Assembly (NCBI GenBank): GCA_045638525.1
Contig: JAZUBQ010000020.1
Span: forward strand, 1-64,000
DNA: 64,000 bases
Reading direction: 5' to 3'
From: SIG452 sp045638525
GTDB lineage: Bacteria > Bacillota > Clostridia > UMGS1840
Each line of letters opens with the position of its first letter. The stretch's first letter is position 1. The position numbers were made by a program, and so were the translations under genes. Positions 8,596 to 17,657 of this stretch are shown here, one piece after another. The notes beneath the pieces are model-generated. The model worked only from the letters and a program-made list of their open reading frames with translations. It was not told where the DNA came from and made no database searches.

Positions 8596-8637
8596 TTCAT
8601 ATGGGAAAGATTTCCTTAAATTAGTATGGATTTGTTC
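8593..8637 (+). repeat. 45-bp dispersed repeat, copy 2 of 3
   Basis: Aligns without gaps to 1365-1409 and 19317-19361. In the HMGKISLN frame it differs from the other two by GGA for GGG, AAG for AAA and ATT for ATC, all silent. It overlaps the preceding terminator and is followed by a ROK-family remnant. Confidence 0.72.
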
Positions 8638-8642
8638 GCTGA

Positions 8643-8786
8643 TATTTGGCACAACTCTCCGAAGGTGTAGTAAATATTTTTCAGCCGGAAGTGATTTGTA
8701 TCGGCGCTGCGTTTTTATGGAAGAAAACCGGATGCATACAGTTGGTAACTGAAAGAAACAAAATAGGAGCAATTGAGGATGAATAG
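8643..8786 (+). pseudogene. ROK-family kinase/regulator C-terminal remnant
   Basis: A short frame reads YLAQLSEGVVNIFQPEVICIG and continues GAAFLW. The first part fits the ROK segment before the conserved glycine motif (NIFxPEVIxIGGG) and the second fits the family C-terminus (GAAxL), as if the part between were deleted. A stop precedes the frame and it ends at a stop overlapping the next start. The gene 5' part is absent on the repeat side. Probably non-functional; the family call is tentative. Confidence 0.4.
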
Positions 8787-10695
8787 TATTTTTGAAATCA
8801 TTTATAACCAATCATCAGGTGGTATATTGTCGCTTAAAAACAAAAATGATGAATATAGCATGAACTGGGTAGAGGGTGCTTCTGTATGGGGAACCATAAA
8901 GGGAGCAGATTTTATATCTTCGCAACAAATCGATCACGGAATCATTGATGAATTTGAAAACAAAAAACTGAATATCCGTGCTGAAAGAATTTTATTGGAA
9001 GATAAACTGATAGAAAGATACACTTTTACCAATAAATGCGATTGTCCTGTGTTTGTTACGAAGGGCGAGCTTGGTATTTACGCAACATTTAACGATAGCT
9101 ATGACGCTTCAGATATTTGTATGACCCAAAGATGTAATACCCATATTTGGTGCGGTGGGAATACAGCGTGGGTGAATGCTCTTAAAATGGGCATTTCCGA
9201 TAGGAACCTTGGTCTTGTTCTTACCGAAGGCAGTATCGACTGTTACAGTATAGAGCGAAATCTCGAAAAAGGAAGCAATGACAGAGGTGATTTTGTACTG
9301 CATCCTTCTGCTTTTTCCCTTGAAAAGGGTGAAAGCCATACTGTGGCATGGGAACTGTTTTTTCATAGCGGTACCGAAGATTTTGACAAAAAGCTTCATG
9401 AGTATGACATCATTATTCCAAAGGCTATGCACTATACCGTTTTTAAGGATGAAGACATTGTGCTGTCTTTCAACCAAAAGGTAAACATTACTTTAGATGG
9501 TGAAATTCTTGCTGAAAACACAGACAAATTGGTTTATGCACCTGTACGAACCGGAGAACACAACTTTATCGTAAAAAGCGGGGAAGGGTCTACAAATATA
9601 AGAATATTTGTGTCTGAAACGATTGATACATTGGTGCAAAGACGTGCAGAGTATATTGTGGATAACCAGCAGTATCACAAGGAAAACAGCCCGCTTGACG
9701 GAGCGTATCTTGTGTTTGATACAAAAGAAAAAATCCAATATTTTGACAACAAGTTCTCAGACCATAATGCTTCCAGAGAACGAATTGGTATGGCATTATT
9801 GATTGCTGAATATTTGAAACGAAATGACAATGAAAAGATAAGAGAAAGTCTCGAACAATATAAAAAATTCTTTTTTGCTCATTTTATTGACCAAAATAGC
9901 GGAGAAGTCTATAACACAATCAACAAAAACAACACCCAGTACAGATTATATAATTATTCCTGGGCGATTATGTTTCTTGTGGATTTGTATCAGTTAGAGA
10001 ACAAGAAAGAGTATCTTGAGATTATGGTGCGAGTAATTAAGAGATATTATCAAGACGGCGGAAGCAGATTCTATCCGAACGGATGGTTCTTGCAAGAAAC
10101 CGTAGAGTGCCTTAAAGAAGCAGGTTTTGATGTTGCGGCACGGGACGTGTTGGAGCTTTATCGTGAGCATATTTGTAATATGGTGGAAATCGGAACAAGT
10201 TATCCGCCTCACGAAGTCAATTACGAACAAACAATCGTAACACCGGGGGCGACCATGATAACGCAGTATCTGCTTGCTGCCGGAAGTCAAGAGTTTGTGA
10301 GTGACGCTAAGAAGCAAATTGACATATTATCAAGATTTAACGGAAATCAGCCGGACTATCATCTTTACGAAACTGCAATCAGACATTGGGATGCTTTCTG
10401 GTTTGGTAAATCAAAACTGTATGGGGATACATTCCCGCATTATTGGAGTTCGTTGACGGGGCTTGCGTATCTTAATTACTATCAGTTGACAGGGAAGAAG
10501 GAATATCTGGAAAAAGCCACAGATAATATCAGAAATTGCCTATGTCTTTTCTCTCCTGATGGTGGTGCATCCTGTGCTTATGTTTATCCGTATTCCGTAA
10601 ATGGCGTACGTGGCGAGTTTTATGATGAATGGGCGAATGATCAGGATTTTGCACTGTATTATTATTTGAAATATTTTAGCACGAAAGAAGAATGA
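8779..10695 (+). CDS. Six-hairpin-glycosidase-like protein
   Basis: About 638 residues without a signal peptide, so probably cytoplasmic. An N-terminal beta-rich half contains CNTHIWCGGNTAWVNALKMG (about 120-140). A C-terminal alpha-helical half (about 300-635) has the spaced Trp/Tyr-rich hairpins of (alpha/alpha)6 barrels, such as RLYNYSWAIMFLVDLYQL and HYWSSLTGLAYLNYYQLTGKKEYLEKA. This resembles uronyl hydrolases and related glycosidases acting on pectin or xylan oligosaccharides, but I cannot assign a CAZy family. ATG 8779 is chosen (GGAG ten bases upstream) over TTG 8773. Its place beside sugar-acid genes suggests it trims uronic-acid oligosaccharides. A terminator follows. Confidence 0.65.
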   Translation: MNSIFEIIYNQSSGGILSLKNKNDEYSMNWVEGASVWGTIKGADFISSQQIDHGIIDEFENKKLNIRAERILLEDKLIERYTFTNKCDCPVFVTKGELGIYATFNDSYDASDICMTQRCNTHIWCGGNTAWVNALKMGISDRNLGLVLTEGSIDCYSIERNLEKGSNDRGDFVLHPSAFSLEKGESHTVAWELFFHSGTEDFDKKLHEYDIIIPKAMHYTVFKDEDIVLSFNQKVNITLDGEILAENTDKLVYAPVRTGEHNFIVKSGEGSTNIRIFVSETIDTLVQRRAEYIVDNQQYHKENSPLDGAYLVFDTKEKIQYFDNKFSDHNASRERIGMALLIAEYLKRNDNEKIRESLEQYKKFFFAHFIDQNSGEVYNTINKNNTQYRLYNYSWAIMFLVDLYQLENKKEYLEIMVRVIKRYYQDGGSRFYPNGWFLQETVECLKEAGFDVAARDVLELYREHICNMVEIGTSYPPHEVNYEQTIVTPGATMITQYLLAAGSQEFVSDAKKQIDILSRFNGNQPDYHLYETAIRHWDAFWFGKSKLYGDTFPHYWSSLTGLAYLNYYQLTGKKEYLEKATDNIRNCLCLFSPDGGASCAYVYPYSVNGVRGEFYDEWANDQDFALYYYLKYFSTKEE

Positions 10696-10738
10696 GATGA
10701 AGTAGTCAATACTTCGAAGATACAAAAATGAGTATTTG

Positions 10739-10775
10739 AAACCGCCTGTTCAAGTTTGTATTGCACAGGCGGTTT
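10739..10775 (+). terminator. Rho-independent terminator
   Basis: 11-bp stem (AAACCGCCTGT, 10739-10749, with 10765-10775) and a 15-nt loop, followed by a short T-rich stretch. It ends the 8779-10695 transcript. Confidence 0.75.
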
Positions 10776-10872
10776 TCGCATAGGATTTTATGTAATTAAA
10801 TCAGTATTGTATTTTGCTTTTTATATCTTTATGGTATCCTGTTGCTATCATGCTTAAGAGGGGTGTTTTCAT

Positions 10873-11715
10873 TTAATTCATATAATCAGATGGTTTTTTC
10901 CCGGTTATATTGAAAAATGCTTTATAAAAGTTAGATGAGGTTGAAAATCCGCATTTTTCGGCTATTTCAAGTTTCGTCATATTTGTGTTTTGTATCAAGT
11001 CGATAGCTTTTTCCACTCTTTTTATAGTGATGTACTTCCAAGGAGAAATTCCGTTGAATTTTTTAAATATTGATGAAAAATAGGTTTCTACCATACAGGC
11101 ATGTGATGCGATTTCTTTTAAAGTAAGATTTTTTTCAAGGTTGTTGTCAATATATGCTATGGCATCAATAAGCTTATTTGCAATCTCATTTTTTGGTGAT
11201 GAGGGAGGTAAGCTTTTTGTATAATCATATGTACGAATTATATGAATCAGTGCAGAAAACAGAGAATACTGTATTTTTATTTTATATCCCTGATTTTGAG
11301 TAATCATTTCGTTTTCTATATCTGTGATAAAGGTTTGTAGGGTGGTATCATTTTTTAAGAACATATTTTTAAAGTTTTTATTTCTGTTGGTAAATATATT
11401 TAATAGTACTGCACAGTCGCTATGTTCCCATAGTATTCGAGGTTCAAAATGTATGTTCAGGATATTCAAAGAAGAAGTGATATCCGTAATGCAGTGAGCT
11501 TCATCGCTTCCAAAAAGAAACATATCTCCTGCTGAGAATGAGTATTCTGCTCCGGACACATTATAAATTCCGCTACCGGAAACGATTAAGGAAAGCTCAC
11601 ATTCAACGTGATGATGTTCTCTGAGCACTCTTTTTCCCGGCTTTACGATGGAATGGTATGTTTTCAGAAAGATTTTTTTATTTGAATCGTAAAGTATGTT
11701 TTCGTTAGCTCTCAT
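10873..11715 (-). CDS. AraC-family regulator with cupin sensor domain
   Basis: A 280-residue AraC/XylS protein. The N-terminal AraC_binding cupin (about 15-95) includes REHHHVECELSLIVSGSG and a FSAGDMFLF strand. The C-terminal double helix-turn-helix (about 180-278) includes LTLKEIASHACMVETYFSSIFKK and KLEIAEKCGFSTSSNFYKAF. It is divergent from the operon starting at 11862. Two direct repeats in the gap (11744-11778) with 21-bp periodicity next to that promoter fit an AraC operator. It probably activates the sugar-acid operon in response to a uronate or oligosaccharide. Confidence 0.88.
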   Translation of the reverse strand: MRANENILYDSNKKIFLKTYHSIVKPGKRVLREHHHVECELSLIVSGSGIYNVSGAEYSFSAGDMFLFGSDEAHCITDITSSLNILNIHFEPRILWEHSDCAVLLNIFTNRNKNFKNMFLKNDTTLQTFITDIENEMITQNQGYKIKIQYSLFSALIHIIRTYDYTKSLPPSSPKNEIANKLIDAIAYIDNNLEKNLTLKEIASHACMVETYFSSIFKKFNGISPWKYITIKRVEKAIDLIQNTNMTKLEIAEKCGFSTSSNFYKAFFNITGKKPSDYMN

Positions 11716-11743
11716 TTTCTTTTCTTTCCTTTCTTTTAAAAAA

Positions 11744-11778
11744 ACATAAAATAGTGGATAAAAAACATAATATAGTGG
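11744..11778 (+). promoter_or_regulatory. Probable AraC-type operator: two direct repeats
   Basis: ACATAAAATAGTGG (11744-11757) and ACATAATATAGTGG (11765-11778) differ at one base and are 21 bp apart, two helical turns, in the same orientation. The second copy ends where the -35 of the TATAAT at 11802-11807 would begin, and that -35 is poor. This is the class of site used by AraC-type activators. Confidence 0.6.
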
Positions 11779-11801
11779 TGGCTTTGAAACTTACGATATG
11801 C

Positions 11802-11807
11802 TATAAT
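11802..11807 (+). promoter_or_regulatory. -10 box of the sugar-acid operon
   Basis: TATAAT 55 bases before the ATG at 11862. The hexamer 17 bp upstream (TGGCTT) is far from consensus, which fits activation by the divergent AraC protein. Confidence 0.5.
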
Positions 11808-11861
11808 TAAAGTACGAATTTATTATATCATATGGTGAAAATGATGTCAAGGAGGAAGAAT

Positions 11862-13232
11862 ATGAATCCATCAATCAAGGAAATGATAAGTGAAAATGTT
11901 AACATTTGCTCAAATCCTTCAGAACTAAAAATAACGGATATAAGGGTGGCAAATATTAACGGAGCACCAAAACATTGTCCCCTCATAAAAGTGTATACGA
12001 ATCAGGGGTTAGTAGGATATGGTGAAGTCAGAGACGCATCGAGCGCTACCTATGCTCTTATGTTAAAGTCGAGACTGATCGGAGAAAATCCTTGTAATGT
12101 GGACAAGCTGTTTCGAAGAATTAAACAATTTGGAGGTCCGTCAAGGCAAGGTGGCGGAGTATCCGGTCTTGAAATTGCTCTTTGGGATTTAGCAGGTAAA
12201 GCATGGGGTGTACCTCTTTATCAGATGCTTGGTGGTAAATTCAGAGATAAAGTAAGAGTATATGGTGACACCGATGTAGACGGAAAACACACAGGTGCTG
12301 ATATGGGAAGAGCCATCAAAAAGAGAATGGATATGGGCTTCACTGTTGTAAAGATGGACCTTGGTATAGAACTTTTGTATGACGAACCCGGTTGTATCAA
12401 CGCACCAATTGGAATGATAGACGACTTTAAGAAATATTCGGCAAAGGCTATTGCTCATCAGAGCAGTTCTATCGACAGAGAATTGATGATGGGAAAGAAC
12501 TATGAAGTATTTACAATTCCTCATTATGCTACAAATATACATATCACAGAAAAGGGTATGGATTATCTTGAGGACTATGTAAAGCAGGTAAGAGAAGTTG
12601 CAGGTTATGAAGTGCCTTTGGCGATAGACCATTTCGGACATGTTGCTATCGAAGATTGTATCAAGTTTGCGAAGAGACTTGAAAAATACAATATTGCATG
12701 GCTTGAAGATATTCAGCCTTGGCATCTTACAGACCATTATGTGAAAATTGCTAATAGTTGTAATGTTCCTCTTGCAACCGGTGAAGATATTTACCTTGCA
12801 GAGAATTTCAGACCTTTACTTGAAAATCATGGTATTTCCGTTGCTCATCCTGATTTGCTTTCCATAGGTGGAGCTCTTGAGACAAAGAAATTGGGAGATA
12901 TGTGTGAAAAGTATGGTGTTGGAATGGCAATCCATATGGCAGAAAGTCCGATTGCTTGTATGGCGGCAATTCATACTGCTGCTGCGATTCAGAATGTCAT
13001 GGCAGTCGAGTTCCATTCTGTTGATATTCCTTGGTGGAATGATTTGGCTATCGGTATTGATAATCCGCTGTTTGTTGACGGATTTGTAAAGGTTCCGGAT
13101 AAACCCGGTCTTGGCATTGACGAGCTGAATGAAGAATTGATTAAAGAACATATTCATGATAAGTACCCGGGTGTTTGGGAGCCTACTACCGAGTGGGATA
13201 ACGAATGGGCAAACGACAGGGAGTGGAGCTAA
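11862..13232 (+). CDS. Enolase-superfamily sugar-acid dehydratase (mandelate racemase/muconate lactonizing family)
   Basis: About 456 residues. An N-terminal capping domain (about 20-130) is followed by a modified TIM barrel carrying the acid metal ligands: Asp in PLAIDHFGH, Glu in IAWLEDIQPW and Glu in LATGEDIYLAE. A C-terminal His stands in MAIHMAESP. Members with this layout dehydrate aldonates or uronates to 2-keto-3-deoxy acids, the substrate supplied to kdgK and eda in this island. ATG 11862 is preferred over ATG 11832 because AAGGAGGA lies five bases before it. It leads an operon whose next start overlaps its stop. The exact sugar acid cannot be told. Confidence 0.87.
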   Translation: MNPSIKEMISENVNICSNPSELKITDIRVANINGAPKHCPLIKVYTNQGLVGYGEVRDASSATYALMLKSRLIGENPCNVDKLFRRIKQFGGPSRQGGGVSGLEIALWDLAGKAWGVPLYQMLGGKFRDKVRVYGDTDVDGKHTGADMGRAIKKRMDMGFTVVKMDLGIELLYDEPGCINAPIGMIDDFKKYSAKAIAHQSSSIDRELMMGKNYEVFTIPHYATNIHITEKGMDYLEDYVKQVREVAGYEVPLAIDHFGHVAIEDCIKFAKRLEKYNIAWLEDIQPWHLTDHYVKIANSCNVPLATGEDIYLAENFRPLLENHGISVAHPDLLSIGGALETKKLGDMCEKYGVGMAIHMAESPIACMAAIHTAAAIQNVMAVEFHSVDIPWWNDLAIGIDNPLFVDGFVKVPDKPGLGIDELNEELIKEHIHDKYPGVWEPTTEWDNEWANDREWS

Positions 13233-13927
13233 TGCTTAACATAAAATGGATCGGTCAAAGCGGCTATATTTTAAGTGATGACATCACAGAGATTTGTATT
13301 GACCCATATTTGTCCGATGTTGTAAATCGCGTAGCGAACAGGCCAAGATTGGTAAAAGCACCGATTTTACCCGAAGCGTTAAACAGCGATGTTGTGATTT
13401 GCACACATAATCACCTTGACCATGTGGATATTGATGCAATTGTGCTTATGAAAAAGGATGATATGCTGTTTTTGGCACCATCAGATGCCAAAAGTCAACT
13501 GGTAGAATGCGGAGTGACACAATTTAAAGAATTTGATGAAGGCACAACCGTAACAATCGGTGATTTTGAGTTGACGGCGGTATTTGCAGACCATACAGTC
13601 CCCGCAGTTGGAGTGGTGATAAAGCATAGCGGAATTACGATGTATTTTTCAGGAGATACACAATATCACGAGAAGCTTGAAGAACTGAAAAAATATCATA
13701 TTGATGTTATGTTTATTTGCATTAACGGAAAACTCGGCAATATGAATGTTGACGAGGCAATTAAACTTACAAAGATAATTAATCCTACAGTTGGTGTACC
13801 GACTCATTACGGAATGTTCGAAAGCAATACGGAAAATCCTCAAAATTATACTTCAAAGCTCGAATGTGGATTTGAAATGGAATATAACAAAGAATATGAC
13901 CTTTTGGAGATGATAAAAAATGTTTGA
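13232..13927 (+). CDS. UlaG-like metallo-beta-lactamase-fold hydrolase
   Basis: About 231 residues, starting at the ATG that overlaps the upstream stop (TAATG), with GGGAGTGGAG just before it. The metal motif H-x-H-x-D-H is in ICTHNHLDHVD (about 61-71), with further ligands in FADHTVPA and FSGDTQYH and a final His in PTHYGMF. UlaG-type enzymes open sugar lactones such as L-ascorbate 6-phosphate. Among sugar-acid genes, hydrolysis of an aldonolactone to feed the dehydratase is plausible but unproven. Confidence 0.8.
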   Translation: MLNIKWIGQSGYILSDDITEICIDPYLSDVVNRVANRPRLVKAPILPEALNSDVVICTHNHLDHVDIDAIVLMKKDDMLFLAPSDAKSQLVECGVTQFKEFDEGTTVTIGDFELTAVFADHTVPAVGVVIKHSGITMYFSGDTQYHEKLEELKKYHIDVMFICINGKLGNMNVDEAIKLTKIINPTVGVPTHYGMFESNTENPQNYTSKLECGFEMEYNKEYDLLEMIKNV

Positions 13928-14648
13928 TTTAACCGGAAAAACTGCACTTGTTACAGGTTCAACACAAGGAATTGGTTTTGCGATTGCGAAATGTCTTTCA
14001 AAGCATGGTGCAAAGGTTTTTGTGCATGGGTCATCCGGTATGGAAAAGTGCAAAAAGGCATCAGAGCAGATTGAAAACTCCATTCCTGTATGTGCAAATT
14101 TGTTGAAATTAGACGATGTTGAAGGATTACACGAAAAAACAGGAGATGTGGATATCCTTGTGCTGAATGCATCCATTCAATACAAAAGAAAATGGGATGA
14201 ATTCACCTTGGAAGAGTACGATGCTCAAATGGATTGTAACGTAAAAAGCTCTTACCTACTCATTAAAAAGTACTCAAAGGCAATGAAAGAAAATGGTTGG
14301 GGAAGAATTGTGACGATAGGAAGCGTGAATCAATACAATCAGCATCCGGAGTTGGCACTTTACGGCATGTCAAAGGCAGCACAGTTAAAGCTGATTCAAA
14401 ATATCGCACCTTTTCTTGCACCCTACGGTGTTACTGTAAACAATGTGGCACCGGGAGCTATCAATACCCCGAGGAACGAAGAAGCGCTGAATGATAAAGA
14501 GTTCAAGAAAAAAGTTGAAAATAGCATTCCGTGCGGATATATTGGTGAGCCGGAAGATATCAGCCCGGCTGTGTTGCTGCTTTGTTCTGACGAAGGCAGA
14601 TATATCACGGGCACTGATTTAGTGATTGATGGAGGCATGATGTTATGA
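13920..14648 (+). CDS. Short-chain dehydrogenase, gluconate 5-dehydrogenase-like
   Basis: A 242-residue classical SDR. It has the cofactor motif TGSTQGIGFAIAK (about 11-23), LNAS at the NAG position, catalytic Tyr-x3-Lys in ALYGMSKAA and the VAPGAINTP segment. It starts inside the end of the upstream gene and its own end overlaps the next start (ATGA). It probably interconverts a sugar acid and its keto form, or oxidises the sugar to the lactone used by the preceding enzyme. It is unlike the SDR at 4747 beyond the family motifs. Confidence 0.85.
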   Translation: MFDLTGKTALVTGSTQGIGFAIAKCLSKHGAKVFVHGSSGMEKCKKASEQIENSIPVCANLLKLDDVEGLHEKTGDVDILVLNASIQYKRKWDEFTLEEYDAQMDCNVKSSYLLIKKYSKAMKENGWGRIVTIGSVNQYNQHPELALYGMSKAAQLKLIQNIAPFLAPYGVTVNNVAPGAINTPRNEEALNDKEFKKKVENSIPCGYIGEPEDISPAVLLLCSDEGRYITGTDLVIDGGMML

Positions 14649-15994
14649 GCGAGAGAAGAAAAGTATTGGAAAAGTTTGAAGAACAATACGAATATATGCA
14701 AGAGCGTGTCAATTCGGGAATTGAAGAATACCGCAAAGGAGATTTTACAATTACGGTAACAGATGCGGACGGAAAAGGCATTGACAATGTAAAAATAAGA
14801 GTGAACCAGAAAAGTCATGAATTCAAGTTCGGTGCAAATTTATTTATGCTTGATGAACTTGAAACTGAGGAAAAAAACGAACTCTACAAGAAATATTTTG
14901 CGGATGTTTTCAATATGGCAACATTGCCTTTTTATTGGGATGCAACAGAACCGGAAAAAGGTAAAACAAGATATGATAAGGATAGTCCGAAGGTATACAG
15001 AAGACCGTCAGCGGATTTGTGCATTGAGTTTTGTGAGAAATATGGAATTGAACCAAGAGAACATGGCTTAGCATATAACGGTTTCTTTCCAAAATGGTTA
15101 TATCATGCATCTTTGGAGGAAGAAAAGGAAGCACTTGAGAAAAGGTTTATTGAAATTTCCCAAAGATATAAAGATAAGATTCCTACAATTGAAGTAACAA
15201 ACGAAATGGGATGGGGACAAGGAAAAACTGCATTTTACGATGAGCCGAATTTTGTGGAATGGTGTTTTAAAATGGCAGAGAAATATTTCCCTGAGAATCA
15301 GCTCGTTATCAATGATGCAACAGAGCAGACCTGGGGAGATGCTTGCAGAGCTACATCTATGTACTATGCATATACAGAAGCAAATCTCTTAAAAGGTGCA
15401 AGAATTGATTCAATTGGTATGCAATTCCATATGTTTTATAAGAGTGAAGAAGAATACAAAAAAACAAGGGTGTTTTATGATCCCCAAAATCTTTACGGAC
15501 ATATGGATTTGTATTCAAATCTTGTAAAATCTCTTCAGGTTACGGAGGTTACAATCCCTGCATATTCAAATGATACTGAAGATGAAGCAATTCAGGCAGA
15601 GATTATTGAAAAGTTATATTCCATATGGTTTTCGCATCCTTATATGGAGCAGATTGTATATTGGAATTTAGTTGATGGGTATGCGCATTTATGGGATCCG
15701 GATCCTGAAAAAATTAAAGCTTCACAAGGTGATATGACTTTGGGAGAAAACTATTATTATGGTGGTTTGTTAAGATTTGACCTGTCACCAAAGCCGGCAT
15801 ACTTTACGATTAAGAATCTGATAGAGAAAAAATGGCATACAGAAGCTGAAACTGTAACCAATCATCTTGGAAAAGCGGATTTCAGAGGTTTTTATGGTAA
15901 ATACGATGTGGAAATTGAAGCTAACGGCAAAAGAATGATAAAAGAAATAAGTATTTCAAAGAATCATGAAAATGATTTTGAATATGTGATCTGA
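14645..15994 (+). CDS. GH10 xylanase-like glycoside hydrolase, cytoplasmic
   Basis: A 449-residue protein with no signal peptide. An N-terminal beta domain (about 30-70, DFTITVTDADGKGIDNVKIRV) precedes a GH10-like barrel. The putative acid/base Glu is in TIEVTNEMGWG and the putative nucleophile Glu in LQVTEVTIPAYS. A late Trp stretch (YWNLVDGYAHLWDPDP) matches the family's WNLxD region. The usual HxLxWH motif is altered to HGLAYNGFFPKW, so the subsite differs from typical xylanases. Being cytoplasmic and embedded in a sugar-acid operon, it probably cleaves imported aldobiuronic or xylo-oligosaccharides. Confidence 0.75.
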   Translation: MSERRKVLEKFEEQYEYMQERVNSGIEEYRKGDFTITVTDADGKGIDNVKIRVNQKSHEFKFGANLFMLDELETEEKNELYKKYFADVFNMATLPFYWDATEPEKGKTRYDKDSPKVYRRPSADLCIEFCEKYGIEPREHGLAYNGFFPKWLYHASLEEEKEALEKRFIEISQRYKDKIPTIEVTNEMGWGQGKTAFYDEPNFVEWCFKMAEKYFPENQLVINDATEQTWGDACRATSMYYAYTEANLLKGARIDSIGMQFHMFYKSEEEYKKTRVFYDPQNLYGHMDLYSNLVKSLQVTEVTIPAYSNDTEDEAIQAEIIEKLYSIWFSHPYMEQIVYWNLVDGYAHLWDPDPEKIKASQGDMTLGENYYYGGLLRFDLSPKPAYFTIKNLIEKKWHTEAETVTNHLGKADFRGFYGKYDVEIEANGKRMIKEISISKNHENDFEYVI

Positions 15995-15998
15995 GAGG

Positions 15999-16916
15999 AT
16001 GTACGATATGCATTTTAATGATAGAGAAGAAATTATTGCCTTAACACCGCAATGGAAAGGCGAAAGATTGCCGGATGGCAGACCTAAGGTTGCTGACCAA
16101 TATTTAAAAGCTTTGAAAAATCTTACTTTAGAGGAAGTTTGGAAACCAATATTTGTAAAAGGCTATGAAAGTCAGTTTGAAGGCAGATTGCATACTTTGC
16201 ATGACGATGGAAGAAAGCTGATTGGTCGTGCAGTTACCGCAACCTACTGTCCGTTCAGACCGGACCTTGATGAAGTTGTAAAGGAGATCGGAAAATCGGA
16301 AGGCAGAACAGGTACATACAATCAGTGGGTTATTGATAACCTGCAGGAAGGGGATGTTCCGGTTATTGATATGTATGACAAAATCTATAAAGGGACATTC
16401 TTAGGTGGAAATTTGACAACAGCTCTGAAAAACAAAACAAAAAATGAAAACGGAGGAGCGGTTGTTTGGGGTGGTATTCGTGATACAGAGCAGATGAAAA
16501 AAATCGAGGATACCCAGGTGTATTACAGGGGAATTGACCCCACGCCTATCCGTGAATTCATTATGACGGGTTATAACACTGCCACCAGAATTGGTAACGC
16601 AATTGTTTTGCCCGGTGACGTTGTGTTTGGTGCCGGTGGAGGGGTATTGTTTATTCCCAGCCATTTGGTGGAGGAAGTAGTTGGTGGAGCAGCTAAAACT
16701 CAGGTGAAGGATATGTTTGGGTTTGAAATGATTGCACAAAATAAATTTACCACTGCTCAGATTGACAGAAATACATGGACAAAGGAAATGCTTGATTTGT
16801 TGATGGAGTTTATTGAAACGGACGACAGAGCAGCAGAGTACAGAGACCTTGACTGGTCTTTAGAATATGACCTTGCAATAAACGGAGATCCAAACGATAC
16901 ACAAAGTACACTATAA
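15999..16916 (+). CDS. RraA-family protein
   Basis: A 305-residue member of the RraA/HMG-CHA aldolase-like superfamily. Visible are GRAVTATYCPF, the GGNLTTALKNK loop and GAVVWGGIRDTEQMK, whose Arg-Asp matches the metal and ligand site. Family roles vary: aldolases for hydroxy-oxo acids and inhibitors of RNase E. As the last gene of the sugar-acid operon, a lyase role on a keto acid is likelier. Starts at 15999 and 16008 are both possible. The name dimethylmenaquinone methyltransferase often given to this family should not be trusted. Confidence 0.75.
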   Translation: MYDMHFNDREEIIALTPQWKGERLPDGRPKVADQYLKALKNLTLEEVWKPIFVKGYESQFEGRLHTLHDDGRKLIGRAVTATYCPFRPDLDEVVKEIGKSEGRTGTYNQWVIDNLQEGDVPVIDMYDKIYKGTFLGGNLTTALKNKTKNENGGAVVWGGIRDTEQMKKIEDTQVYYRGIDPTPIREFIMTGYNTATRIGNAIVLPGDVVFGAGGGVLFIPSHLVEEVVGGAAKTQVKDMFGFEMIAQNKFTTAQIDRNTWTKEMLDLLMEFIETDDRAAEYRDLDWSLEYDLAINGDPNDTQSTL

Positions 16917-17080
16917 ATCGTAATTATTTATATTTGTGTCTTTGAATGATAAAAGAAAAATATTTAGGTCATAAGGAAATCCAATGCAAGAGTGTTGATA
17001 CGGAACATCCTGCAAAATTCTGTGTGTCTTGATATAGACCATGTTGAAACAAAAGATTTAAGATAAGAGGTTGGAATAAA

Positions 17081-17632
17081 ATGGATAAATATATTCCTGT
17101 TGTTGTAATCAAAGAATTAAAAGAGGTGGATAAAATACTGCCTGCTTTAAAAGCAAACGGCATCAACTGTGCTGAAATTACATTCAGAACTTCTTGTGCC
17201 AGAGATGCAATTAAGTTAGCTTGCGAAAAATATCCCGATATGAATATCGGTGCAGGTACCGTTATCAATTCGAAACAGTGTGAAGAAGCAATTGCGGAAG
17301 GCGCAAAATTTATTGTATCTCCCGGGCTTTCTGTTGGAGCTGCTGAAGTATGTCAGCAACATAATATCCCATATTATCCCGGTTGTGTAACTCCCACAGA
17401 AATTATGCAGGCATTGGAATTAGGAATTACCACAGTAAAATTCTTCCCTGCGAACATTTATGGCGGTTTAGCAGCGTTAAAGGCACTTTCTGCTCCGTTT
17501 CCGCAGATTCAGTTTATTCCTACCGGTGGAGTAGACCGAAGCAACATCGAAGAATTTTTAGCATTTGATAAAGTGGCTGCGATTGGTGGCAGTTTCTTTG
17601 TAAAAGAAGCATTGGAAAAATACAACGGATAA
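17081..17632 (+). CDS. eda: 2-keto-3-deoxy-6-phosphogluconate aldolase (copy 2)
   Basis: A 183-residue KHG/KDPG aldolase, a little shorter than the usual 200-215. Catalytic features are Glu in CAEITFRT (about 28-35), the Schiff-base Lys in GITTVKFFPAN and the phosphate-binding IPTGGV. It makes pyruvate and glyceraldehyde 3-phosphate from KDPG, completing the route from the dehydratase at 11862 through KDG kinase. From 17353 on it is the same as the truncated copy at 2-283 apart from scattered substitutions. A nitroreductase gene separates it from its kdgK. The 160 bases upstream hold no gene and no clear promoter. Confidence 0.93.
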   Translation: MDKYIPVVVIKELKEVDKILPALKANGINCAEITFRTSCARDAIKLACEKYPDMNIGAGTVINSKQCEEAIAEGAKFIVSPGLSVGAAEVCQQHNIPYYPGCVTPTEIMQALELGITTVKFFPANIYGGLAALKALSAPFPQIQFIPTGGVDRSNIEEFLAFDKVAAIGGSFFVKEALEKYNG

Positions 17633-17657
17633 TACCAATCAAAAGGAGAGGGACGGT

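Noticed and set aside
8395..8811. Minus-strand 138-residue ORF
   Set aside because: It spans the recombinase 3' end, a terminator and the repeat, with no ribosome binding site; its peptide shared with 19188-19673 reflects the DNA repeat read on the non-coding strand.
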